Of a DNA stretch of 35,349 bases, positions 24,024 through 31,673 are shown one piece after another. The stretch is from Planctomycetaceae bacterium (GTDB taxonomy: Bacteria > Planctomycetota > Phycisphaerae > Phycisphaerales > SM1A02): contig CANETX010000007.1 of the NCBI GenBank assembly GCA_947441435.1, forward strand, positions 1 through 35,349, read 5' to 3'. How positions within the stretch are numbered: the first letter of the stretch is position 1; each line of letters begins with the position of its first letter. The position numbers and the translations under genes were made by a program. The notes beneath the pieces were generated by a model. It saw only the letters and a program-made list of their open reading frames with translations, did no database searches and was not told where the DNA came from.

Positions 24024-24905
24024 ATGCTCCGACAGCGGCTCGTGACGGGTGCCCTCCTTATCGCCGCACTCCTCGCGCTTGCGGCGGTCGACTCTCAGGT
24101 TCCAACGCTCTACGTTTACGAGATGCGGATCGGCCCCGGATGCGTGCTCGCTGGGTTCATCGCGCTCGTTGTCGCGCCGCTCATGTCCAGGGAACTCGCG
24201 TCGCTCTGCAACCCGCGGCCCACGCGGGCTCTGCAGGTCGTCCACTTCGTGGCCATCATCGCTGGAGTCGCCTGCCTCTTTCTCGCGCCCGAGATGGTCC
24301 CAACCCATCAACTCCTGCCGCTGGCGCTCTCAACGACGGTCGGCATTGCGCTCTTGGCGGCGGTCGCCCACGGCAGGAAACACTCGGCCGAAGGCACGCT
24401 TGCCGCGGTCGGCGGCGCGCTCCTCTCCTTCGCATGGGTCGGGATCCCCATGGGATTCTGGCTCCTCCTGCGCAAGGATCGCGAGGCGTACACCATGGCC
24501 GCAGCGATCCTCTGCGTCAAGAGTTCGGACATCGGCGCATACTTCACTGGAACCCTGATCGGCCGCCACAAACTGATCCCGTGGCTGAGTCCTGGAAAGT
24601 CGTGGGAGGGATTGTGGGGAGGTCTCGTGACAAGTGCCGCAGTCGGAGCGCTGCTTGCGGTGGGATCGCAATCCGCGTGGGCAGCGGACCGCTTCGTGGA
24701 ACCCGTTTCTGCAGGCTGGGGCGCTTTCTCGGGTGCCGTACTCGGCCTCGCGGGAGTCCTCGGCGACCTCTTCGAGAGCCTTCTGAAGCGAGGCGCCGGG
24801 GTGAAGGACTCTGGCAACGTTCTCCCGGGAATGGGCGGGGCATTCGACGTTCTCGATTCGCTGCTTTTGGCTGGCCCGCTCGCGTGGTGGCTTTTGGCGT
24901 CTTGA
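24024..24905 (+). CDS. cdsA: Phosphatidate cytidylyltransferase (CDP-diglyceride synthase)
   Basis: A 293-residue polytopic membrane enzyme that makes CDP-diacylglycerol from phosphatidate and CTP, the entry point of phospholipid synthesis. Many hydrophobic helices are visible (around 8-23, 40-52, 73-90, 98-115, 126-148, 200-214, 234-250, 276-292). The metal/substrate loop SSDIGAYFTGTLIGRHKLI (167-185) with SPGKSWEGLWGG (189-200), and the C-terminal family signature SLLKRGAGVKDSGNVLPGMG (252-271) plus GAFDVLDS, mark it as CdsA. The signature differs from the classic form at two positions: Met270 for the usual His after PG, and Val277 for the usual Arg before LD. The C4 zinc-ribbon gene follows 49 nt later. 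The start has no Shine-Dalgarno but a TACACT 6 nt upstream. Confidence 0.92.
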   Translation: MLRQRLVTGALLIAALLALAAVDSQVPTLYVYEMRIGPGCVLAGFIALVVAPLMSRELASLCNPRPTRALQVVHFVAIIAGVACLFLAPEMVPTHQLLPLALSTTVGIALLAAVAHGRKHSAEGTLAAVGGALLSFAWVGIPMGFWLLLRKDREAYTMAAAILCVKSSDIGAYFTGTLIGRHKLIPWLSPGKSWEGLWGGLVTSAAVGALLAVGSQSAWAADRFVEPVSAGWGAFSGAVLGLAGVLGDLFESLLKRGAGVKDSGNVLPGMGGAFDVLDSLLLAGPLAWWLLAS

Positions 24906-24939
24906 ACGCGAAAGAAGTGATTCCGGGCCGCGCCTGTGC

Positions 24940-24945
24940 TACAGT
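24940..24945 (+). promoter_or_regulatory. -10-like TACAGT for the zinc-ribbon gene
   Basis: TACAGT ends 9 nt before the ATG at 24955. A TGATTC at 24918-24923 is a weak -35 candidate with 16 bp spacing. Confidence 0.45.
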
Positions 24946-24954
24946 TGGGGACCG

Positions 24955-25698
24955 ATGACACTCCTTGGCGACCTCGTCTCCCTCCACCAAGTCGACTGCC
25001 AAGTTCGTGCGCTCCGGGGAAGGTTGGACACTGCGGAGCGGCACTTCAAGGGCCAAGAGCGCCTCCATCAGGAACTCGCGGGACGGCTCGCGGAAGTCAA
25101 GAGCCAGATCCGCCAGCATCAGGCCACGGCGGCCAACCACGAGGCCGAGGGTGGCAGCATCAAGACCAAGATTGAAACATACCGGTCGCAGCTCAATCAG
25201 TCCACGAATCCCAAGCAGTACGCGGCGATCCTCAACGAACTGAAAGTGCTTCAGGCGCAGCGCGACGAGATCGACACGCTTGAACTCGCGCAACTCCAGA
25301 AGGCGGACGATCTCTTGGTCAAGGCCACGGAGCTTGAGACGAAGGTCTCCGAACGCGTGACGCTCTGCGATTCCGCGAAGAAGGAAATCGGCGTCTGCCG
25401 TGGCGAAGTTGGGACCCGTCTCGGCGAACTCGACCGCGAGCGCACCGACGCGTCGGCCCGCATTCCCAAGCGCGAACTCGACATCTTCGACCGTGTCGCG
25501 GACCTCTACGAGGGTGAGGCGATGTCCGAACTCGTCGCCGTCGATGTGCGCCGCCGCGAGTATGTCTGCGGAGTCTGCAACATGGAACTCCCGCCGGACA
25601 AGTACGCGACGCTCGCGTCCAATCCGAATGTCGTCGTGACCTGCACGAGTTGCCACCGCATCCTGTTCATGCCGCAGGTCGGCAGCGCGATCGCGTGA
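24955..25698 (+). CDS. Coiled-coil protein with C4-type zinc ribbon (zf-RING_7 family)
   Basis: A 247-residue cytoplasmic protein. An N-terminal long helical hairpin or coiled coil covers about 1-195, with LVSLHQVDCQVRALRGRL, QSTNPKQYAAILNELKVLQA (82-101; the 'NPK.Y.AI..EL..L' block is a hallmark of the family) and ELETKVSERVTLCDSAKKEI. The C-terminal C4 ribbon uses Cys205, Cys208, Cys230 and Cys233 (YVCGVCNMELPP ... VVTCTSCHRILF). Structures of relatives (for example chlamydial CT398) are known, with suggested nucleic-acid or protein-binding roles; the function in this organism is not established. It follows cdsA by 49 nt. A small GC hairpin just after the stop could end the transcript. Confidence 0.88.
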   Translation: MTLLGDLVSLHQVDCQVRALRGRLDTAERHFKGQERLHQELAGRLAEVKSQIRQHQATAANHEAEGGSIKTKIETYRSQLNQSTNPKQYAAILNELKVLQAQRDEIDTLELAQLQKADDLLVKATELETKVSERVTLCDSAKKEIGVCRGEVGTRLGELDRERTDASARIPKRELDIFDRVADLYEGEAMSELVAVDVRRREYVCGVCNMELPPDKYATLASNPNVVVTCTSCHRILFMPQVGSAIA

Positions 25699-25704
25699 CG
25701 CTCC

Positions 25705-25718
25705 CCCGCTCTCGCGGG
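25705..25718. terminator. Short GC hairpin between convergent genes
   Basis: CCCGC-tctc-GCGGG forms a 5 bp stem with a 4 nt loop in the 24 nt between two convergent stop codons. No T-run follows on either strand, so terminator function is only possible. Confidence 0.3.
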
Positions 25719-25722
25719 ATCC

Positions 25723-26157
25723 TCAGCCGTATCCAAGCCGCTCAAGATCCTCTTCGGTGAGTCCGAAGTGATGGCCGATCTCATGGAGCAGCGTGATCCG
25801 GATCTCTTCCTCGACGCGCGCCTCGCCGCCGCATGCAGACCCGTCCTCGTCGACTGACGCTTCCCAGCCCCCCGCTGCATCGAGGACTCCCCGGCGAAAG
25901 AGTTGGATCTGTTCAGGCAGTTCACCAGAGTGCGCGACCGATCGCTCCATCAGCGATGTCCCCGAGTGAAGACCGCAGAGGTCGTCGACGTCGGGGTCGA
26001 GCCCGAGCGACTCAAGGAGTTCGGCGCTCGCCGCATCGTCGACGATGAGGGGAGACTCTTCGAGGAGATCGTGGATGGACTTCGGCTGCGCGGCGAGGAC
26101 TCGCTCAAGAATGGCGTCGAAACGGGCGCGACCCGCCGCCGTCCACTGCGCGCTCAT
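25723..26157 (-). CDS. Zincin-like metallopeptidase family protein (DUF1025-type)
   Basis: A 144-residue protein with a zinc-binding HEIGH motif (125-129) in LLHEIGHHFGLTEEDLERLG near the C-terminus, as in the 'possibly zinc metallopeptidase' family PF06262. The middle contains the family block ELPEQIQLFRRGVLDAAGG (79-97). The zinc and catalytic residues (His125, Glu126, His129) are intact; a third ligand is not certain. Substrates are unknown. The ATG at 26157 overlaps the stop of pyrD by 4 nt (ATGA), so the two genes are translationally coupled, which is the main reason for the start. It converges on the zinc-ribbon gene. Confidence 0.85.
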   Translation of the reverse strand: MSAQWTAAGRARFDAILERVLAAQPKSIHDLLEESPLIVDDAASAELLESLGLDPDVDDLCGLHSGTSLMERSVAHSGELPEQIQLFRRGVLDAAGGWEASVDEDGSACGGEARVEEEIRITLLHEIGHHFGLTEEDLERLGYG

Positions 26158-27086
26158 AGCCGCACTTGACCGACGAGTTCCGTGATGCTCGTGCACCCTT
26201 GCGTGAGCACCCATGACTCAAGTCCCTTCGCAACCCGCTTGGGAGAGCGCGGGTCCGCCATGGTGGCCGTGCCCATGCCGATCGCCGTTGCGCCCGCGAG
26301 GATGAGTTCCGCCGCGTCCTCCCAGTCCATCACGCCGCCGAGTCCGACGATCGGGACACCGGCCTCGCGCGCGACGCCCGCGTGCACCTCGCGGACGACT
26401 CTTACAACGAGCGGATGGATCGCCGGGCCCGAGAGCCCGCCCACTCCGCGCGAGAGCCGCGGTTCTCTGGTGCGCACGTCGATCGCCATCGCCGGAAGAG
26501 TGTTGCACAGCACGAGCGCGTTCGCCCCGCCCTCGACTGCGGCCGCGGCCATCGCGCAGGGATCGGCCATGTCTGGAGGCAGCTTGACGAAGAGTCGTGC
26601 CGACGCCGCGCGCGCGCGCACGGCTCGCAGGAGGCCCAGAAGCGACGCCGGATCCGCCGAGAAACTCCGTCCCGTCTGAGTATTGGGACACGAGACATTG
26701 AGTTCGATCGCGGCGAACTCGCCGGTGGCTGCGAGCGTTTCGGCGACGACAGCGAACTCGTCGAGCGCATGGCCGGCGACGCTGACGATCACCGGGATCG
26801 GCGACTCGCGCACGCGCGGAACTTCGCGTTCCACGAACGCATCGAGCCCCATGTTGGCGAGCCCGATCGCGTTGAGCATCCCAACCTTCGTCGGCACCAC
26901 GCGCGCCGGCGCGTTTCCCTCGCGCTCAAGACGGGTGATGCTCTTCGTGGTGATCGCGCCGAGCCCCGCGACCCCGGCACCGTCGCGCAGTTCGCTCACA
27001 TAGCCGCAGGTTCCCCCGGCGGCGATCAGCGGAGTGCGCAGCGCAAGTCCTGCGAGCGTGATCGCCAGTGGATCGCGTTGGGCCAC
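26154..27086 (-). CDS. pyrD: Dihydroorotate dehydrogenase, class 1B
   Basis: A 310-residue FMN enzyme of pyrimidine synthesis that oxidises dihydroorotate to orotate. The class 1B pattern is clear: ITTKSITRLEREGNAPARVV (45-64), GMLNAIGLANMGLDAF (69-84), then ELNVSCPNTQTG (128-139) with Cys133 as the catalytic base, and LSRGVGGLSGPAIHPLVVRV. A C-terminal FMN phosphate loop is seen as GVPIVGLGGVMDWEDAAELI. Class 1B enzymes use a PyrK electron-transfer subunit and NAD; no pyrK is in the window. The catalytic cysteine and the GxGG phosphate loop are intact. It is upstream of and overlaps the zincin gene. No clear -10 box is seen just before the start. Confidence 0.93.
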   Translation of the reverse strand: MAQRDPLAITLAGLALRTPLIAAGGTCGYVSELRDGAGVAGLGAITTKSITRLEREGNAPARVVPTKVGMLNAIGLANMGLDAFVEREVPRVRESPIPVIVSVAGHALDEFAVVAETLAATGEFAAIELNVSCPNTQTGRSFSADPASLLGLLRAVRARAASARLFVKLPPDMADPCAMAAAAVEGGANALVLCNTLPAMAIDVRTREPRLSRGVGGLSGPAIHPLVVRVVREVHAGVAREAGVPIVGLGGVMDWEDAAELILAGATAIGMGTATMADPRSPKRVAKGLESWVLTQGCTSITELVGQVRL

Positions 27087-27105
27087 GCCATGGTTGTAAC
27101 AGATC

Positions 27106-27111
27106 TATGAT
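27106..27111 (+). promoter_or_regulatory. -10-like TATGAT for the TPR-YggX gene
   Basis: TATGAT ends 8 nt before the ATG at 27120, in the 33 nt divergent gap to pyrD. It is the best match to TATAAT among the sites listed. No good -35 is visible at normal spacing. Confidence 0.5.
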
Positions 27112-27119
27112 CAGCAGAC

Positions 27120-27755
27120 ATGAGCACTCCTGAGCGCATCGCGCAGTTTGAGAAGATGGCTTCGGCCGACCCCACCAACGAGATGGCGCACTTCAGCCTC
27201 GGGAATGCGTACCTGCAGGCCGGACGCCACGCCGAGGCGGCGCAAAGCCTCGACCGGGTGATCGAACTGAGCCCGGGAATGAGCAAGGCGTTTCAACTTT
27301 GCGGACAGGCGATGATCGGCGCGGGATGGACCGACCGCGCGAGCGAGGTGCTTCTTCGGGGCCACGAGATCGCCGCCGAGCGTGGCGACCGGATGGTCGA
27401 GCAGGCGATCGCGAAGCTGCTCCAATCCATTGGCCGGGAACCCCCGACGCGCGCGGCATCACCGGCTGGAGCCGCTGCCGACGGCGCGGGCGACGGCTCC
27501 TTCTCCTGTCGACGCACGGGACGAAGCGGCACGAAACTCGCGGAGCCTCCGATGCGCGGACCAGTCGGCGCATGGATCTTCGAGAACATCTCTGCGGAGA
27601 CGTGGAAGGAGTGGATCGGCCAGGGAACCAAGGTCATCAATGAGATGCGCCTCGACTTCTCCCGCGACAAGGATCAAGAGATCTACGAACAGCACATGTT
27701 CGAGTACCTCGGCATCGACGAGGAACTGCTCGCCTCGCTCCGCGCGCCGCGCTAG
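27120..27755 (+). CDS. TPR - Fe(II)-trafficking (YggX-like) fusion protein
   Basis: A 211-residue soluble protein. The N-terminal half has two to three TPR-like repeats (FEKMASADPTNEMAHFSLGN then AYLQAGRHAEAAQSLDRVIE, and KAFQLCGQAMIGAG). A linker rich in Ala/Gly/Pro joins it to a YggX-like domain at about 127-200: FSCRRTGRSGTKL, then PVGAWIFENISAETWKEWIG, QGTKVINEMRLDFSRDKDQ and EQHMFEYLGI. YggX proteins help protect iron-sulfur clusters and traffic iron; the single Cys130 is at the place of the conserved YggX cysteine. The TPR fusion is unusual compared with the stand-alone 90-residue E. coli form. Its TAG overlaps the stop of the convergent VWA gene. Confidence 0.85.
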   Translation: MSTPERIAQFEKMASADPTNEMAHFSLGNAYLQAGRHAEAAQSLDRVIELSPGMSKAFQLCGQAMIGAGWTDRASEVLLRGHEIAAERGDRMVEQAIAKLLQSIGREPPTRAASPAGAAADGAGDGSFSCRRTGRSGTKLAEPPMRGPVGAWIFENISAETWKEWIGQGTKVINEMRLDFSRDKDQEIYEQHMFEYLGIDEELLASLRAPR

Positions 27756-29743
27756 ACCCGGCGCAGCCAGACCCACCACTCCAGAAGCAGCACCGCGAGC
27801 GCCGCGAGCAGGAGCCACGGCCAGAGCGCGCTGAGGCGCTCTCCTCCACCGACGACTCCCGCCACGCGCTCCGAAGCGAAGTCAAGCGACTCGGCAGCCT
27901 GAACGCTCCCCTCCTCGCGTGAGTTCATGTTCACGGCGACGCGCTCGGCTCGAGCTCCGGCAGGATTCGCGGGACCCTCCCATGCGATCTCGTGGACACC
28001 GCTTGTGCGCAACGGGCCAAACGAGACCTCGGAGCCACTTCCAACCGTCAGCGCTTCGGTGGATCCATCCGCACTTCGCCATGTGACTTTCGCCGCCCCA
28101 GCGGGCACGCGCGCTGCGGCGACATCGCCCGGAGTGAGCGGCTCGTCGGTCACGGATGCCCCGCCGGACGCGAGCCAACGGATCGAGTTCGCCACGAAGT
28201 TCACGAATCCACGCTGAAATGGCCAGTTGCTCTCCATCGGGTCGAAGGTCAGATAGACGGCGGTGAGCGGACCTCGTTGCACGGTCAGGACGAGCGGACC
28301 TTCGCTCGCTTCGACGATCGCGTCGGCATCCGCGCCTCCCGCGACCGCGTGCATCGAGGCGACGAACAGTTCATCGAGGTTCACGAACTCAAGGAGAGGA
28401 TGCCCCTCGCGGGATCCCCGCACGATCGCGTTCGACTTCGATCCGTAGGGGACGATTCCCTCGATGGGTGGCGGTGGGCCAAAGATGAGGTAGCGCCCGC
28501 GACGGACGAGGTTCGGCGCGACGCCGTCGAGCACGATCGCGTCGTACTGGTCGGGTGTCCCTGAGTCCGCGTCGATCTTCGAGTTCCACTCGTCCACCGA
28601 AAACGCGTCGAGCGTGGCGAGCCCCATCGCCCCGAGGATGCTGCGAAGGACGAAAGACCCTCGGCCGACGAGCGCGACGGTCAACGCCTCTTGTGGCGGT
28701 GCGATGACAGACGCACGATCATCCGCAGGAAGTGCGTCCCCTTCCAATAGCCGCACGGTGAGGAGGCCTCCGCTCGGAAGGGCGATCGAAGGAAAGACGA
28801 CCTGCGACTCACCGGGGGCCACGACCGTCGATCCTGTCGCGACCGATCGGGCTGGCACTTCGACTGGCCTAGGTGTGACTGCACGGATCGACCCGTCAAC
28901 CCGAAGTTCCAAGTCAGTGCGGCGAATCTCATGCCCCCAGTTGATGACGCGCGCGTACACCTCCACTTCATCAGGATGGTCCGGCGTCCGCGCCGCAGCA
29001 AGTGCGCCGAGCCCCGCGTTGGCTTGCTGTTCTCCCGCGACCGGACGGTACACGACCCTTTCGCCCGGACGCAGCGCGCATAAGGCGACATCGGCGACGA
29101 GACCGTCGGAGAAGATCTCGTACGACGGTGGTTCGGCCGGAGTCGCCGAGGCGTCATCTGGATTGGTCACGGTGGTGAATGCGCGTGCAAGCTCGAATCC
29201 ATCGGCGATCTTGGTCGTCTCATCAGTGGGGACGATGGACTCGATCGCCCCGGTGAGCTGCGCCGCGTTGGTCGTGAATGGCGCGATGACCTCCGCCTCC
29301 CTCGCGAAGGCGATCACCATGACCGACGGCGCAGGCCCGGAGAAGAGACCGCCACCATGAAGCTGCCTGATGCGCGCGACGGCCCTGCGCTTGGCCTCCT
29401 CGAGGCGCGTCGTTCCACCCTCCATGTCCTGCGTGCCCATCGAACCGGAGCGGTCGATGAGGAAGACGATCCGTGCCGCCGATCGCTCGCCCATGTCCGC
29501 CTGCGGCTGCGCGATGGCGAGGACGACGAGAGCCAGCGCGAGGAGTTGGAGAAGGAGAAGCAGCGAGAACCGGATCCGCTGAAATGGAGTGTTCGCGTGG
29601 AGGTCTTCGGTCGCCCGCTTCCAGAGAAGGGTGCTCGACACCACGCGCCGAGTCCGGCGGAGCCGGAGGAAGTAGAGCGCCACCAGGGGCGGAATCGTCG
29701 AGAGCGCCACGATTCCCGCAGCGAGCGGTGCCAGCCACGTCAC
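27752..29743 (-). CDS. BatA-type VWA membrane protein
   Basis: A 663-residue inner-membrane protein. An N-terminal BatA (aerotolerance) segment has two helices (about 5-26 and 59-79) around a basic loop ending STLLWKRATEDLHANTPFQR. The VWA domain follows with MIDAS DRSGS (97-101) in IVFLIDRSGSMGTQDMEGG, so metal-dependent binding is likely. The rest of the extracytoplasmic part has beta-rich regions, and a C-terminal helix (WPWLLLAALAVLLLEWW, about 643-659) ends just before the stop. It is the last gene of the operon with DUF58 and MoxR. Its ATG overlaps the DUF58 stop by 4 nt. Related MoxR-DUF58-VWA sets are thought to act in protein complex assembly or stress tolerance; the client here is unknown. 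Confidence 0.9.
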   Translation of the reverse strand: MTWLAPLAAGIVALSTIPPLVALYFLRLRRTRRVVSSTLLWKRATEDLHANTPFQRIRFSLLLLLQLLALALVVLAIAQPQADMGERSAARIVFLIDRSGSMGTQDMEGGTTRLEEAKRRAVARIRQLHGGGLFSGPAPSVMVIAFAREAEVIAPFTTNAAQLTGAIESIVPTDETTKIADGFELARAFTTVTNPDDASATPAEPPSYEIFSDGLVADVALCALRPGERVVYRPVAGEQQANAGLGALAAARTPDHPDEVEVYARVINWGHEIRRTDLELRVDGSIRAVTPRPVEVPARSVATGSTVVAPGESQVVFPSIALPSGGLLTVRLLEGDALPADDRASVIAPPQEALTVALVGRGSFVLRSILGAMGLATLDAFSVDEWNSKIDADSGTPDQYDAIVLDGVAPNLVRRGRYLIFGPPPPIEGIVPYGSKSNAIVRGSREGHPLLEFVNLDELFVASMHAVAGGADADAIVEASEGPLVLTVQRGPLTAVYLTFDPMESNWPFQRGFVNFVANSIRWLASGGASVTDEPLTPGDVAAARVPAGAAKVTWRSADGSTEALTVGSGSEVSFGPLRTSGVHEIAWEGPANPAGARAERVAVNMNSREEGSVQAAESLDFASERVAGVVGGGERLSALWPWLLLAALAVLLLEWWVWLRRV

Positions 29744-30645
29744 GCCAATAGCCCTCGACGGCGCAGGTAGTCAATGAGCAGCGTGTCGAGGTCGAGCGTC
29801 GTCTCGACCAGCACATGCGAGATCGAACGCCTCACCGCGAAGTCGCGCATCCCGGCGATGTACTGCTCCATTGAGTTCCGGTACTCGGAGAGCACCGCAC
29901 TCGACGCCGTCACCTCGATCTCCTGCTGCGTCTCGGAGTCGACGAGGCGCATGTCACCGGACAGGCCGTGCCGCGCCGGATCCGTCTCCTGCGGAGCGAG
30001 AATCTGCAACGCGAAGAGATCGAATCCTCGCCCAGCGACATACTTCAGCCCCTGTTCGTAGCCGTCTGGAAAGAGGAAGTCGCTCAGGACGAGGAGCACG
30101 CCGCGCCCCTGTCCGCCGAGTGCGATCGCGCGCATCGCATCGCCGAACTGCGCTTCGCCACCGATGGGTCGGCCAAGGAGCCACTGCCCCATCTCGCGCG
30201 TGCGCCTGCGCGAGCGCAGGCCGCTCAGCCGTTCGAGGCGCTCGCCTCCGAAGGCAAAGAGGCTGACCCGGTTGTTGTTGACGAGGCCGATGTAGCCGAG
30301 CGCCATCGCCAATCGCCGCGCGTAGTCGATCTTGTTCGGTTCCCCTGCGTCCATCGAAGCGCTCACGTCGAGGGCGATGACCATCGACAGGTCTTCCTCT
30401 TCGAGGAACATCTTGAGGAAGAGCCGATCGAGCCGCGCATAGATGTTCCAGTCGACGAACCGAAGATCGTCGCCGGGCGAGTAATTGCGGAAGTCGGCGA
30501 ACTCGACCGACTGCCCGCGCCGACGGCTCCTGCGCTCTCCCTGGATCTTGCTCGTGAAGATCTTGCGGCTGATGACATCGAGTTGGTCGAGCCGGGCCAT
30601 CAACCGAGAGTCGATGAGTTCGTCGACGGTGGTGGGCCGGCTCAC
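29740..30645 (-). CDS. DUF58-domain protein (VWA-like), MoxR-associated
   Basis: A 301-residue cytoplasmic protein. The DUF58 signature is seen as NYSPGDDLRFVDWNIYARLD (54-73), followed by the VWA-like ALDVSASMDAGEPNKIDYAR (91-110) with DVSAS at 93-97. The end matches the DUF58 C-terminal domain. In MoxR operons this protein is commonly the partner between the AAA ATPase and the membrane VWA proteins. Both junctions overlap: 4 nt with the MoxR stop and 4 nt with the following BatA-type start. No signal peptide or membrane helix is present, so I place it on the cytoplasmic face. Confidence 0.92.
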   Translation of the reverse strand: MSRPTTVDELIDSRLMARLDQLDVISRKIFTSKIQGERRSRRRGQSVEFADFRNYSPGDDLRFVDWNIYARLDRLFLKMFLEEEDLSMVIALDVSASMDAGEPNKIDYARRLAMALGYIGLVNNNRVSLFAFGGERLERLSGLRSRRRTREMGQWLLGRPIGGEAQFGDAMRAIALGGQGRGVLLVLSDFLFPDGYEQGLKYVAGRGFDLFALQILAPQETDPARHGLSGDMRLVDSETQQEIEVTASSAVLSEYRNSMEQYIAGMRDFAVRRSISHVLVETTLDLDTLLIDYLRRRGLLA

Positions 30646-31673
30646 GGCTGCAACTCCCGTGGCGTCGTGCGCACGATCTCTTCGATGATGCCGTCGACAT
30701 TCACGCCTGAGGCATCGGCCTCGAAGCTGCGCGCGATGCGGTGGCGCAACACGCTCGGCGCGACGGCGGCGAGATCCTGCGTGCTCGCCGCCGAACGTCC
30801 CCCCATGAGCGCTCGCACCTTGGCCGCTTTCACGAGCCCTTGCCCCCCGCGCGGGCTTGCGCCGACGACCACCATGCGGTTAATGAACTCGCTCGCGTCG
30901 GGCCCGGGGTGGGTCGCCAGCACGAGGCGAACCGCGTAGTCCTGCACATGCGGCGCGATGAGCACGGCGCGTGCAAGTCCCTGCGCAAAGACGATCTCTT
31001 CGGGAGTGATGACCTGCGAGATCGTCTCGGCCGCCTGCGACGTTCCCGTCGTGCGCTCGACGATCGTCCCCACGTCCTCACGCGAGGCGTAGGGAACGAT
31101 GACTTTCAGGAGGAAGCGATCGAGCTGTGCTTCAGGCAGCGGATAGGTCCCCTCCTGCTCGATTGGATTCTGCGTCGCGAGGACAAGAAAGGGCCGCTCC
31201 AGATGACGGGTCTCCCCGCCCACCGTCACCGAGAATTCCTGCATCGCCTCGAGGAGGGCCGACTGGGTCTTCGGCGAGGCGCGATTGACTTCATCGGCGA
31301 GGAGGATCTGCGCGAAGATCGGTCCAGGGCGGAACTGGAAGCAGCGATGGCGACTCGCCGCATCGTCGACGACGATCTGCGTGCCGATGATGTCGGCGGG
31401 CATGAGGTCCGGGGTGAACTGGATCCGCGAGAACTTGAGTCCGAGCGCTTGCCCGAGCGTCCGCACGAGGAGCGTCTTCCCAAGTCCGGGGACACCTTCA
31501 AGCAGCACATGGCCGTTCGCAAAGAGCGCTGTGAACACTTCGTCGACGACCGCGCGCTGCCCGACGATCGCCTTGGCGACTTCATCGCGCAACTTGGTGG
31601 CGACTCCTCGGAAGTCTGCGCAGGCCTCGCGCAACTCCTCGACCGACTTGATGGACTCGACAGAGATGGTCAC
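30642..31673 (-). CDS. MoxR-family AAA+ ATPase
   Basis: A 343-residue AAA+ ATPase of the MoxR group (AAA_3 domain plus lid). Walker A GVPGLGKT (60-67), Walker B LLADEVNR (124-131), sensor 1 in ATQNPIEQEGTYPLPEAQLD (166-185), and the arginine-finger-type segment in EAQLDRFLLK (181-190). MoxR proteins act as chaperones that insert metal cofactors or assemble complexes with VWA partners; the target here is unknown. Its start overlaps the stop of the large VWA gene by 4 nt (ATGA-type overlap), and its stop overlaps the DUF58 start by 4 nt. Confidence 0.95.
   Translation of the reverse strand: MTISVESIKSVEELREACADFRGVATKLRDEVAKAIVGQRAVVDEVFTALFANGHVLLEGVPGLGKTLLVRTLGQALGLKFSRIQFTPDLMPADIIGTQIVVDDAASRHRCFQFRPGPIFAQILLADEVNRASPKTQSALLEAMQEFSVTVGGETRHLERPFLVLATQNPIEQEGTYPLPEAQLDRFLLKVIVPYASREDVGTIVERTTGTSQAAETISQVITPEEIVFAQGLARAVLIAPHVQDYAVRLVLATHPGPDASEFINRMVVVGASPRGGQGLVKAAKVRALMGGRSAASTQDLAAVAPSVLRHRIARSFEADASGVNVDGIIEEIVRTTPRELQP

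Noticed and set aside
24544-25656. 370-residue minus-strand frame opposite cdsA and the zinc-ribbon gene
   Set aside because: It spans two recognised genes and has no domain features.
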